Shown here one piece after another: positions 25,505 through 33,753 of a DNA stretch of 64,000 bases. The DNA is from UBA9554 sp038205135. GTDB taxonomy: Bacteria > Pseudomonadota > Alphaproteobacteria > Rhodobacterales > Rhodobacteraceae. The notes beneath the pieces are model-generated. The model made no database searches and was not told where the DNA came from. It saw nothing but the letters and a program-made list of their open reading frames with translations. Every line of letters begins with the position of its first letter. Position 1 is the first letter of the stretch. The position numbers were made by a program, and so were the translations under genes. The stretch covers positions 1-64,000 of the forward strand of contig JBBRCF010000001.1 of assembly GCA_038205135.1 (NCBI GenBank), read 5' to 3'.

Positions 25505-26323
25505 TCAGCCGATGCGCGCCATGGTATTGACCAGCGCCAGCAGCTTTGGCCCCAGTTCTTCCTGCAAGCGCGCGCGCGACATCACGAATGCCGGCCCCCC
25601 CAGAGTGAACGCCAGCAGGGGCATGTCGCCCTGCGGGCTGCGATAGGGCACGGCGACCGAATTCACATCCGGCTGCCATTGCGCGATGTTGACGTAAAAC
25701 CCCCGCGCGGCGATCTGTTCCGCCGCATCCGCGATGCCATCGCGGAGCGCCGGCCAATCGGCGGGGCTGCGTTCCGCGATCCGGTCCAGAATCTGCGCCC
25801 GTTCGGCCGTACCGCAGCCGGCGATATAGGCCCGCCCCATCGCCGACCGTGCCAGCGAAATCCGCGACCCCACATTCAGTTGCAGCGAAATCATCCCGCG
25901 TTTCGCCCGCGCCGCCGCGATGTAGGACATCGTCATGTCGTCGCGCCCACCCAGCGCTACCAGCACGCCGTCGCCGCAATCATCGGCCAGCTGCTGCATG
26001 TAGACCTGCGCGGTGTCGCGCATCCGCATGCCGCCCAGACAGGCATAGCCCAGCGACAGCACAGGCACCCCCATGCGATACCGCCCGGTGCTGTCGTCAT
26101 ACACCAGATAGCCGAGCTTCAAGAGCGTATAGGTCAGCCGCGACACGGTGGAATTCGGCAATCCCGTCCGGTCCGCCAGATCGCGATTACCCAACCCCGC
26201 CTTGTCCTCGGGGGTAAAGGCGCGCAGGATATCAAGGCCCCGGTGCAGGGCCGTGACGAACTGCCGGTCACCGTCATCGGCATCAAGGGCGTCAAGACCG
26301 GGATCGGCGGCACGTTTTCTCAT
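25505..26323 (-). CDS. IclR-family transcriptional regulator
   Basis: A 272-residue regulator. The N-terminal winged helix (FVTALHRGLDILRAF, then LADRTGLPNSTVSRLTYTL with the recognition helix) is followed by the IclR effector domain (residues about 95-265) with AMGRAYIAG and RGFYVN. IclR proteins usually control nearby catabolic operons in response to a small aromatic or aliphatic acid. The acyl-CoA ligase gene lies 94 bases upstream on the same strand and is the likely target or partner. Confidence 0.92.
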   Translation of the reverse strand: MRKRAADPGLDALDADDGDRQFVTALHRGLDILRAFTPEDKAGLGNRDLADRTGLPNSTVSRLTYTLLKLGYLVYDDSTGRYRMGVPVLSLGYACLGGMRMRDTAQVYMQQLADDCGDGVLVALGGRDDMTMSYIAAARAKRGMISLQLNVGSRISLARSAMGRAYIAGCGTAERAQILDRIAERSPADWPALRDGIADAAEQIAARGFYVNIAQWQPDVNSVAVPYRSPQGDMPLLAFTLGGPAFVMSRARLQEELGPKLLALVNTMARIG

Positions 26324-26417
26324 ATCGGGTCACTCCCGTATTGCGTGGCCAATAGTGCGGTGCGGCGCGCAGGGTCAAGGGGTGGGCCCGGTATCTTGCC
26401 CTGCGTCATGCCTGGTA

Positions 26418-28085
26418 TCATGCCGCGCCCCCGTCTGCCCGCGCCTGATCCTGCAGCACCCGCCACAGCACCTTGCCCGCGCCGGATTTCGGCAGGCTGT
26501 CGGTAAACACCACGGATCGCGGGCATTTGTAGGCGCTCATCCGGGAATGGCACCATTGGATCACGCCCGCCTGCGTCAGATCGGCCCCGCCGCGCGGCAC
26601 CACATGTGCCTGAACGGTTTCGCCCAACCGCGCATCCGGCACCCCGATCACGCAAGCCTCGCTGATACCGGGATGGCCGAACATCAACGCCTCGACCTCG
26701 GCGGGCCAGACTTTGTAGCCGCCGGCGTTGATCATCCGTTTAATCCGGTCGACCATAAAGAAATAGCCGTCCGCATCGACATACCCCAGATCGCCGGTGC
26801 GAAAGTACCGCGCGCCGTTGCGGGTCAGAAACGCGGCTTCGGTCGCCTCTGGGCGGTTCCAGTACCCCGTGAACACTTGCGGCGCGGCGGTGATGATCTC
26901 GCCCACCGCGCCCTGTGGCAGGTCTGCCAGCGTGTCGGGGTCGATGACCCGGCTGTCCACACCCTGCACCGGAATGCCAAGGCATTGCCGTTTCGGGCGA
27001 TGTGGCGGGTTCACATGGGTGGCGGCCATGGTTTCCGAAAGCCCGTACCCCTCGATGTAATCCAGCCCCGTCAGGTCCTTCAGCCGGGCTGCCACCGCCT
27101 CAGGCATCGCGGCCCCGCCGCCGCCGATGGCGCGCAGACTGGACAGATCGAATGTCCCCGCGTCGGGGTCGTTCAGCAGGTCGATAGCCATGGTCGCAAT
27201 CGACCGCCACCGGGTGATGCGATGCCGCGCGATCAGCGTGGCGGCGGTGCGGCGGTCCCAGCGCGTCATCAGCACCATCATGCCGCCCGAGATCAGCGTG
27301 CCGTTCATGCCTACCTGCATCCCGGTGACGTGAAACAGCGGCAACGATACCAGATGCCGGTCGGTGTGGTCCGCGCCCTGCCATTGCAGCCCGCCCGTGA
27401 TGACCGCCAGCGTGCTGCGATGGGTGTGCATGCAGCCCTTGGGCGCGCCGGTCGTGCCCGACGAATAGGGCAGCACCGCCAGATCCCCGGGTCTGGCCTG
27501 CGACGGGGGCGGCGAATGCCCGGCGGCAATTGCGTTGTCCCACAGCGTCACGCGCGGATCGGTGATCTGGTCGGGGTGCAACCCGTCCAGCCCGGCGGGC
27601 AGCGGAATGTCGCGGGCGGGATCGGCGGCTTGCGCGTAAGTGGCGGCCAGCAGCACGCCGATGCGGCCCTGATCCAACAGCGGCACCGCATGGTCCAGCA
27701 GTTCCTGCCCCGCCAGCATCACCCGCGCGCCGGTATCATGGGCCAGATGGTCCAGTTCCGCCGCCCGGCTCATCGGGTTGACGGGCACCACAACCGCATC
27801 CGCCCGCAGGATGGCGTGATACCCCTCGATGAATTGTGGGCTGTTTTGCATGTACAGCAGCACCCGGTCGCCCCGCGCCACGCCCTGCGCCGCCAGCCAT
27901 CCCGCCAGCCGCTCGATCCGCGTCCACAGCGCGCCAAAGGTCACGCTTTGCCCGTGATAGATCAGCGCGACCCGGTCCGGATGCTGCGCCACGGTCGCCG
28001 CCACGGCATCGGACAAGGTGATGTCCGGCAGGGTCAGGTTCTGCGGAACGCCGGGCGGCCAGTGACGATGATGCAGCATGGTCAT
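26418..28085 (-). CDS. AMP-forming acyl-CoA synthetase/ligase
   Basis: A 555-residue ANL-superfamily enzyme. The P-loop motif YSSGTTGAPKG, the A5 motif GYGLSETMA, the A7/A8 motifs YFRTGDLGYVDADGYF and DRIKRMINAGG, and the A10 lysine in PKSGAGKVLWR are all present. It adenylates a carboxylic acid and forms its CoA thioester; overall it resembles medium/long-chain fatty-acyl ligases, but the acid is not known. The start at 28085 (or 28079) lies after a purine-rich stretch. It is divergent from fbp and probably regulated by the downstream IclR protein. Confidence 0.9.
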   Translation of the reverse strand: MTMLHHRHWPPGVPQNLTLPDITLSDAVAATVAQHPDRVALIYHGQSVTFGALWTRIERLAGWLAAQGVARGDRVLLYMQNSPQFIEGYHAILRADAVVVPVNPMSRAAELDHLAHDTGARVMLAGQELLDHAVPLLDQGRIGVLLAATYAQAADPARDIPLPAGLDGLHPDQITDPRVTLWDNAIAAGHSPPPSQARPGDLAVLPYSSGTTGAPKGCMHTHRSTLAVITGGLQWQGADHTDRHLVSLPLFHVTGMQVGMNGTLISGGMMVLMTRWDRRTAATLIARHRITRWRSIATMAIDLLNDPDAGTFDLSSLRAIGGGGAAMPEAVAARLKDLTGLDYIEGYGLSETMAATHVNPPHRPKRQCLGIPVQGVDSRVIDPDTLADLPQGAVGEIITAAPQVFTGYWNRPEATEAAFLTRNGARYFRTGDLGYVDADGYFFMVDRIKRMINAGGYKVWPAEVEALMFGHPGISEACVIGVPDARLGETVQAHVVPRGGADLTQAGVIQWCHSRMSAYKCPRSVVFTDSLPKSGAGKVLWRVLQDQARADGGAA

Positions 28086-28240
28086 GACATACCCCCCGCA
28101 TGTCAGGTTACACGAACCGCCCGGGCGATCAACGGCATCGGAATGCCCTTCCGCAAAGCGGGATTACCGCCGCATATCGGCGCCAGTTCATTTCGTCACG
28201 GAACCGCGCTAAGACACCGTGACCAATAGGAGTGTTCATC

Positions 28241-29182
28241 ATGTCCCTCGCCCCCCTCGACCCGATCCCCGCGGCCCTGCGCCCCGTCCTGACCGCGCTG
28301 TGCACCGTGGGCCGCGATCTGGCGCGCATCATCGCGCGCGGCCCCATTGGCATGGCGATGGCCGAAGCGGTGGGCGAAAACGCCGGCGGCGACGGGCAAA
28401 AGGCGCTGGATGTGCTGGCGGATGACATGTTTGCGCACGCGTTGGGCGCGGCCGGCGTGCGCTGGTATGCGTCCGAAGAACAGGATCACGCGGTGGAACT
28501 GAACCCGGCAGGCGCGTTCGCGCTGGCCATCGACCCGCTGGACGGGTCGTCCAACATCGACTGCAACGTGTCCATCGGCACGATATTCTCCATCCTGCCC
28601 GCGCTGCCCACGGCGGACGCCAGTTTCCTGCGTGTCATGTCGGACCAGATTGCGGGTGGCTATATCGTGTTCGGCCCGCAATGCGCGCTGGTCGTCACAT
28701 GGGGCGATGGCACGCATATGTTCGTGATGGACCCCGACACCGGCGTGTTCACACTGGTGCCCGGCGCGCTGTCGATCTCCGAGGAGACCCGCGAATACGC
28801 CATCAACGCGTCCAACCGCCGCCACTGGCCCAGCCCGGTGCATAGCTATGTGCAGGCGCTGGAGGCGGGCGATACCGGCCCGCGCGGCAAGAATTACAAC
28901 ATGCGCTGGGTGGCATCGCTGGTTGCTGAAACCCACCGCATCCTGTCACGCGGCGGCGTGTTCCTGTACCCGGGCGACGCGCGGGCGGGCTATGCGGCGG
29001 GGCGGTTGCGGATGCTGTACGAATGCGCACCGATTGCGTTTCTGGTGGAACAGGCGGGTGGAGCGGCCACCAACGGCCCCGCGCGGGTGCTGGATTTGGG
29101 CGTGGACAAGCTCCACATGCGGACGCCGTTCGTGTTCGGGTCGGTGCGGGAGGTGGAGGAGGTGAGGCGGGTGTGGGGGTGA
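28241..29182 (+). CDS. fbp: Class 1 fructose-1,6-bisphosphatase
   Basis: A 313-residue enzyme with the class I signature DPLDGSSNID at about residues 98-107 (metal ligands), the NYNMRW-type substrate region (KNYNMRWVASLVA) and GGVFLYPGD. It removes the 1-phosphate of fructose-1,6-bisphosphate in gluconeogenesis or the Calvin cycle. The ATG at 28241 is eight bases after AGGAG; the GTG at 28232 overlaps that site. The last dozen codons are unusually rich in Glu/Val/Arg (REVEEVRRVWG). The aldolase gene that would normally follow is now 1.8 kb away, beyond a low-GC insertion. Confidence 0.95.
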   Translation: MSLAPLDPIPAALRPVLTALCTVGRDLARIIARGPIGMAMAEAVGENAGGDGQKALDVLADDMFAHALGAAGVRWYASEEQDHAVELNPAGAFALAIDPLDGSSNIDCNVSIGTIFSILPALPTADASFLRVMSDQIAGGYIVFGPQCALVVTWGDGTHMFVMDPDTGVFTLVPGALSISEETREYAINASNRRHWPSPVHSYVQALEAGDTGPRGKNYNMRWVASLVAETHRILSRGGVFLYPGDARAGYAAGRLRMLYECAPIAFLVEQAGGAATNGPARVLDLGVDKLHMRTPFVFGSVREVEEVRRVWG

Positions 29183-29418
29183 GGCGGCGAAAGGGCGGTG
29201 AGCAGTCTTTTGCTGCGCTGGCCAAAAACGTCAGTTATGCATAGATGGACGTGGGCTTGCTTGGATAGCCCAGCCATTCCTGATAGTTTTGGGGCATTCT
29301 ATTGGTCTGTATGCTACTCAAAGAGGCGATTGACGGCGTGCGGTGAAGTCTCATCGTAAATGCTACTTACGCTTGCACAAAGACATCCTTCCTATACAAT
29401 CACACATTCATAGGGTAA

Positions 29419-30270
29419 CTGGCGGGGGGGGTCATCCCGAAAGTCGGGATATTCGACAGACAAGTTTGCGATTCGTTTTTGAAAATCGCTGCTGGCGTAG
29501 GGACCACGCTCTCAACAGTCCTTCTTTTCGTGAGCATACCAGACGACTGGAAGCTATACTAACTTGGCGGCTTCGCGGCGGTTCTAGCAATCATCTACCT
29601 TGCTATATGGTGGCGCTCCAATAGTCTGAAAGAGGTGACTATCAAAATAGATGGCACAACGGTAACAGTAAAGGCAGGAGATATCTTCAATGAAGAAGGT
29701 TTGAAAGCTATCGCTTTCAACGAATATTTCGACACCGTGGTGGATAATTCTTTTATAAGTGAGCGATCCCTGAATGGGATATTTCTCCAGTCGAAGTTGA
29801 ATGGGACCATTCAGGAATTGGATGCGGAAATTGAGCGCTATTCGTTTGAGGAGGGAGAAATCTTACAGAAAGAGGTTCCTCGAAGCTCCGGAAAATCTGT
29901 TAAGTTCAGGCTAGGGACAATTTTTGTCAAAGGTGATTATTTGTTGACCGCAATGTCCAAGTTCGACTCCAGTAATAAAGCTAATCTCACAATGCCAGAA
30001 TACTTGGATTTTTTGATAAGCTTTTGGGATCGGGTGAACAAAGTGTATGCCCAACGCTCTGTGGTGGTGCCTATATTTGGATCGGGAATAACACGTATTC
30101 GTGGGCACAGAAACATAAGCGACGAAGATCTTCTGAAAATAATGCTATGGACTTTCCGTATTAGCGAAATGCGGTTCAAGTATCCTGCCAATCTTACAAT
30201 AGTGGTTCACGAGAGCAAGATTGATCAGGTAAACTTGCTCGAATTAAAATCTTTGCGGAATGGTGTATAA
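29419..30270 (+). pseudogene. ThsA-like TM-macro-domain protein (type II Thoeris effector), disrupted
   Basis: The frame from 29419 to 30270 reads as one protein except for a TAA at 29560-29562. Before it: hydrophobic GVGTTLSTVLLFVSIPDDW ending KLY; after it: LGGFAAVLAIIYLAIWW, SNSLKE, then a soluble domain of about 210 residues from the GTG at 29635. That domain has GDIFNEEGLKAIAFNEYFDT, KFRLGTIF, YLLTAMSKFD, PIFGSGITRIRG and ISDEDLLKIMLWTF, the pattern of the ThsA macro domain (formerly DUF6430). In type II Thoeris the macro domain senses a TIR-made nucleotide and the helices damage the membrane. No ATG or GTG starts the frame before the stop, and AAGAG touches the GTG at 29635 without spacing, so only a soluble remnant could be made. 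Confidence 0.82.
29560..29562 (+). other. In-frame stop codon inside the ThsA-like gene
   Basis: TAA follows TAC and precedes CTT in the same frame as the macro domain. It falls in the short loop between the two predicted membrane helices. A one-base change from TAC, CAA, GAA, AAA, TCA or TTA would create it. Confidence 0.9.
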
Positions 30271-30335
30271 ATGTGGCCTCGCAGCGTAGAGGCGAAGATG
30301 AACTGCGAACGTGCATGATGTAGATTGAGGCCGCT

Positions 30336-30889
30336 ATGGTGAACCGAACTGGAACTTACGTCGATTTTGACGGACTCGGACAGCAAAATCCGACGCAATC
30401 CGATTTCAGGTATTACGCAACGATCCAAGGGTGGAGTGCCTCAAAGAGCTCCGATTTTCGAATTACTAATAGCCATGATAAGGCAATCGCTGTTAGGGAT
30501 AGCAGTAAACTCGCTACTTTGCAGGCAAGCATCAGACAGAGGCTTCAAGCTTCCAAGAATATGTTGATTGTGCTATCGAATGATACTCGAAAGAGTGGTA
30601 GTGTACACGCATGGGAAATAGAGAAAGCTGTGGATAGCTACGCCCTCCCATTAATTATTGCACATGCGGGTTATGATTCTGTAATGGACCCCGAAGGATT
30701 ATCAGGACGTTGGCCGACATCTTTGGAACAGTTAGGTTGAGAAACGGATCAGCAAACGCGATACACGTGCCGTTCAAGCGAGACGCAATTTTCAACGCCA
30801 TTGAGCGCTTCACAGTAAATGGAGAGAAACTGGATGGACCCTTCAATTACTTCAATGAAGCGGCAAATAGGCAGTGGGGTTATATCTAA
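30336..30889 (+). pseudogene. ThsB-like TIR-domain protein, frameshifted near the C-terminus
   Basis: The first frame gives 134 residues: TGTYVDFDG as the first TIR strand (residues 5-13), TQSDFRYYATIQGW, a helix/strand pair ending MLIVLSNDTR, and HAWEIEKAVD (91-100) holding the candidate catalytic Glu of the NAD-cleaving TIR fold. It stops at TGA 30738-30740. From about 30734 the next frame continues the same protein: NGSANAIHVPFKRDAI, FNAIERFTVNGEK, FNYFNEAANRQWGYI, ending TAA 30887-30889. A single missing base near 30732-30737 explains both. GAGG lies five bases before the ATG. It follows the ThsA-like gene by 65 bases, the order expected for a Thoeris pair. Confidence 0.82.
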
Positions 30890-30987
30890 CAAGTTTCCGA
30901 GGTCAGGCCCCTCCACCACCCCCCTACCCAACCCCCGCAAACCCGGCTAAAACCCCTCGCGACCCCACCCAACCCGGAGATGCCGTC

Positions 30988-32052
30988 ATGGCCCTGATCA
31001 CCCTGCGCCAGTTGCTGGACCATGCCGCCGAGCATGACTACGGCGTGCCGGCCTTTAACATCAACAACATGGAACAGGGGCTGGCGATCCTGCGGGCGGC
31101 CAAGTCGGTGGATGCGCCGGTCATCCTGCAGGCGTCGCGGGGCGCGCGGCAATATGCGGGGGATGTGATCCTGAAGCATCTGATCCTGGGCCTGTCGGAA
31201 ATGTACCCCGACATTCCGATCTGCATGCATCAGGATCATGGCAACAACGATGCCACCTGCCTGTCGGCGATCCGGCACGGGTTCACCTCGGTGATGATGG
31301 ACGGGTCGCTGGCCGAGGACATGAAGACGCCGGCGGATTACGATTACAACGTCGCGATCACCGCGCGCGTCACGCAGGCGGCGCATTGGGTCGGCGCGTC
31401 GGTCGAAGGCGAACTGGGCGTGCTGGGGTCGCTGGAAACCGGCATGGCGGGCGAAGAGGACGGGTCGGGCGCCGAAGGCGTGCTGGATCATAGCCAGTTG
31501 CTGACCGACCCCGATCAGGCGGTGGATTTCGTGCGGCGGACCAAGGTGGATGCGCTGGCGATTGCCTGCGGCACCAGCCACGGCGCGTATAAATTCACCC
31601 GCCAGCCGGATGGCGAGATCCTTGCCATGGACACCATCCGCCGCATCCATGAAAAGCTGCCGAACACGCATCTGGTGATGCACGGGTCGTCGTCGGTGCC
31701 GCAATATCTGCAGGATCTGATCAACGCCCATGGCGGACGGATGCCGCAGACCTGGGGAGTGCCGATCGAGGAGATCGAGCGCGGCATCAAGATGGGCGTG
31801 CGCAAGGTGAACATCGACACTGACAACCGCATGGCGCTGACCGGCACATTCCGGCGGATCGCAACCGAGCATCCCGAAGAGTTCGATCCGCGCAAATGGA
31901 TGGTCCCGGCGATGGCGGAAATGCAAAAGCTGTGCCGCGACCGGTTCGAACGGTTCGGCACCGCCGGGAACGCGTCAAAGATCAAGCCGATCGGGATGGA
32001 TGACATGGCGGCGGCCTATGCCAAGGGCAAGCTGGACCCGGTCATCGCCTGA
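30988..32052 (+). CDS. fba: Class II fructose-bisphosphate aldolase
   Basis: A 354-residue zinc aldolase. VPAFNINNMEQ near residue 20, the metal site MHQDHG (about 80-85), GTSHGAYKF and HGSSSVP (both zinc-ligand regions) and KVNIDTDNRMA are all in place. The sequence is of the CbbA/Calvin-cycle-like subgroup, which also serves gluconeogenesis. GGAG lies eight bases before ATG 30988; the upstream extension in the same frame is proline-rich and non-coding. It was probably adjacent to fbp before the island arrived. Confidence 0.95.
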   Translation: MALITLRQLLDHAAEHDYGVPAFNINNMEQGLAILRAAKSVDAPVILQASRGARQYAGDVILKHLILGLSEMYPDIPICMHQDHGNNDATCLSAIRHGFTSVMMDGSLAEDMKTPADYDYNVAITARVTQAAHWVGASVEGELGVLGSLETGMAGEEDGSGAEGVLDHSQLLTDPDQAVDFVRRTKVDALAIACGTSHGAYKFTRQPDGEILAMDTIRRIHEKLPNTHLVMHGSSSVPQYLQDLINAHGGRMPQTWGVPIEEIERGIKMGVRKVNIDTDNRMALTGTFRRIATEHPEEFDPRKWMVPAMAEMQKLCRDRFERFGTAGNASKIKPIGMDDMAAAYAKGKLDPVIA

Positions 32053-32159
32053 ACGCATCTGTAACCCTGCGGTAAATTCCCATGGACCCGTGACGGGAAT
32101 CGGGAAACAGTGATGCCAAGCCGTCGTGGGCAAGGCGGCATCACCATGGGGAGATACCG

Positions 32160-33656
32160 ATGACATTCGCACCTGTTCGCACATTCGGGCGTAGCGGCCT
32201 GTTCAGTCTGCTGGCCCTGACCGCCAGCATGGGTCTGGCCGAGGCCAAGACCGACATCGTGGTCGGCATGCAGTTGGAACCACCACATCTGGACCCGACA
32301 TCGGCAGCAGCAGGGGCTATCGATTCGGTGCTCTATGCCAACGTGTTCGAAGGATTGACGCGGTTCGCCGCCGATGGATCGGTGATCCCCGGTCTGGCGC
32401 AAAGCTGGGATATCTCTGCGGACGGCATGACCTATACGTTCAAGCTGCACGCCGGTGTCAAATTCCACGACGGCACCGACATGACGGCAGATGACGTCAA
32501 GTTCAGCCTCGACCGCGCCCGCGCCGCCGACAGCCAGAATGCGCAGAAGGCGCTGTTTGCGGGTATCGCGGATGTGGCGGTGGTGGATGCGACCACGGTC
32601 AAGGTGACGCTGTCCGCGCCGAACGGCAGTTTCCTGTTCAACATGGCCTGGGGCGATGCGGTGATCGTGGCGACCGAGTCGATCGAAGGCATCAAGCAGA
32701 AACCCATCGGCACCGGCGCGTTCCGGTTTGACGCCTGGGTCCAGGGCGACAAAATCGATCTGGTGAAAAACGCCGATTACTGGGGCACGCCCGCGAAACT
32801 GGACAAGGTGACGTTCAAGTTCATCTCCGACCCCACTGCCGCCTTTGCCGCCGTGATGGCCGAAGACGTGCACGCCTTTGCGGGCTTTCCCGCGCCGGAA
32901 AACCTGCCGCAATTCGCCGCCGATCCGCGGTTTCAGGTGCTGGTCGGGTCCACCGAAGGCGAGACGATCCTGGCGATGAACAACAAACTGCCGCCGTTCG
33001 ACAACCTTATGGTCCGTCAGGCGGTCAGCCATGCCATCGACCGGCAGGCAATCATCGACGGCGCGATGTTCGGCTATGGCACGCCCATCGGCACCCATTT
33101 TGCGCCGCACAACCCCGATTATCTGGACCTGACCGCGCAGTCGGCCTTTGACCCCGCAAAGGCTAAGGCGCTGCTGGCCGAGGCCGGGTTTGCCGACGGG
33201 TTCACCACCACGCTGAAACTGCCTCCGCCGTCCTATGCCCGGCGTGGCGGCGAAATCATCGCGGCGCAACTGCGCGAGGTCGGCATCAAGACCGAAATCA
33301 CCAATCTGGAATGGGCCCAGTGGCTGGAAGAAGTGTTCAAGGGCAAGAATTTCGGCCTGACCATCATCAGCCATACCGAACCCGCCGACATCAACATCTA
33401 TGCGCGCGAGGACTATTATTTCCAGTACGGCACACCGGCGTTTCAAGCGTTGATGGCGGATCTGAACAACGCCACCGACCCGGCTAAACGGTCGGATATC
33501 CTCAAGACAGCGCAGCAGACGATCGCCGATGATGCGGTGAACGCCTATCTGTTCCAGCTGGCGGCGCTGTCGGTGGCCAATGCCAAGGTGCAGGGCCTGT
33601 GGGTCAATGCGCCGACGCAGGCGACCGACCTGACGGCAGTGTCTTGGGCCGAATGA
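32160..33656 (+). CDS. ABC transporter substrate-binding protein, dipeptide/oligopeptide type
   Basis: A 498-residue SBP_bac_5 family protein. A signal peptide covers residues about 1-28 (LFSLLALTASMGLAEA). The mature protein has VGMQLEPPHLDPT, LYANVFEGLTRF, WDISADGMTYTFKLHAGVKFHDG and VRQAVSHAIDRQAI, all hallmarks of the cluster C family that binds peptides, nickel, opines or glycosides. GGAGA precedes ATG 32160. It starts the operon whose permeases follow after a strong GC hairpin. The ligand is not evident; the enzymes at the end of the operon suggest an alcohol or aldehyde-yielding compound. Confidence 0.92.
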   Translation: MTFAPVRTFGRSGLFSLLALTASMGLAEAKTDIVVGMQLEPPHLDPTSAAAGAIDSVLYANVFEGLTRFAADGSVIPGLAQSWDISADGMTYTFKLHAGVKFHDGTDMTADDVKFSLDRARAADSQNAQKALFAGIADVAVVDATTVKVTLSAPNGSFLFNMAWGDAVIVATESIEGIKQKPIGTGAFRFDAWVQGDKIDLVKNADYWGTPAKLDKVTFKFISDPTAAFAAVMAEDVHAFAGFPAPENLPQFAADPRFQVLVGSTEGETILAMNNKLPPFDNLMVRQAVSHAIDRQAIIDGAMFGYGTPIGTHFAPHNPDYLDLTAQSAFDPAKAKALLAEAGFADGFTTTLKLPPPSYARRGGEIIAAQLREVGIKTEITNLEWAQWLEEVFKGKNFGLTIISHTEPADINIYAREDYYFQYGTPAFQALMADLNNATDPAKRSDILKTAQQTIADDAVNAYLFQLAALSVANAKVQGLWVNAPTQATDLTAVSWAE

Positions 33657-33676
33657 AGGTCTTGCTGATCTGCGAC

Positions 33677-33695
33677 GGGGGGGCGCTGCCCCCCC
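33677..33695. repeat. GC-rich palindromic repeat, copy 1
   Basis: Seven G then C, loop GCT, G then seven C. It lies between the binding-protein gene and the first permease and is the shortest of three related hairpins in this window (others at 43097 and 63293). On RNA it would be a very stable stem. Confidence 0.85.
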
Positions 33696-33753
33696 AATCC
33701 CGTCGGGGAAATCTGGCTCAGGATGACCGGAAACGCTGTCGCGCGTGTGCTGC

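Larger units (their letters stand above)
29183..30900. other. Low-GC genomic island between fbp and fba
   Basis: Base composition falls sharply just after the fbp stop and returns near 30,900. A hand count of two 60-base stretches inside gave about 35% and 47% G+C, against about 70% in one stretch of fbp. The island holds two damaged genes that together look like a Thoeris-type defence cassette. Positions 29183 to about 29418 hold no recognisable gene: a 93-codon GTG-started frame (29343-29624) is open but its sequence is unlike any family I know. No integrase, transposase, tRNA or flanking direct repeat was seen. Confidence 0.85.

Noticed and set aside
29343..29624. A 93-residue GTG-started frame at the start of the island
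   Set aside because: No ribosome site or recognisable family; overlaps the better-supported ThsA-like frame. Kept only as a possible upstream piece of that gene.
29183..30987. Search for an integrase, transposon ends or flanking repeats around the low-GC island
   Set aside because: Nothing convincing seen by eye; short GGAGGTGG-like matches at the edges are not true repeats.
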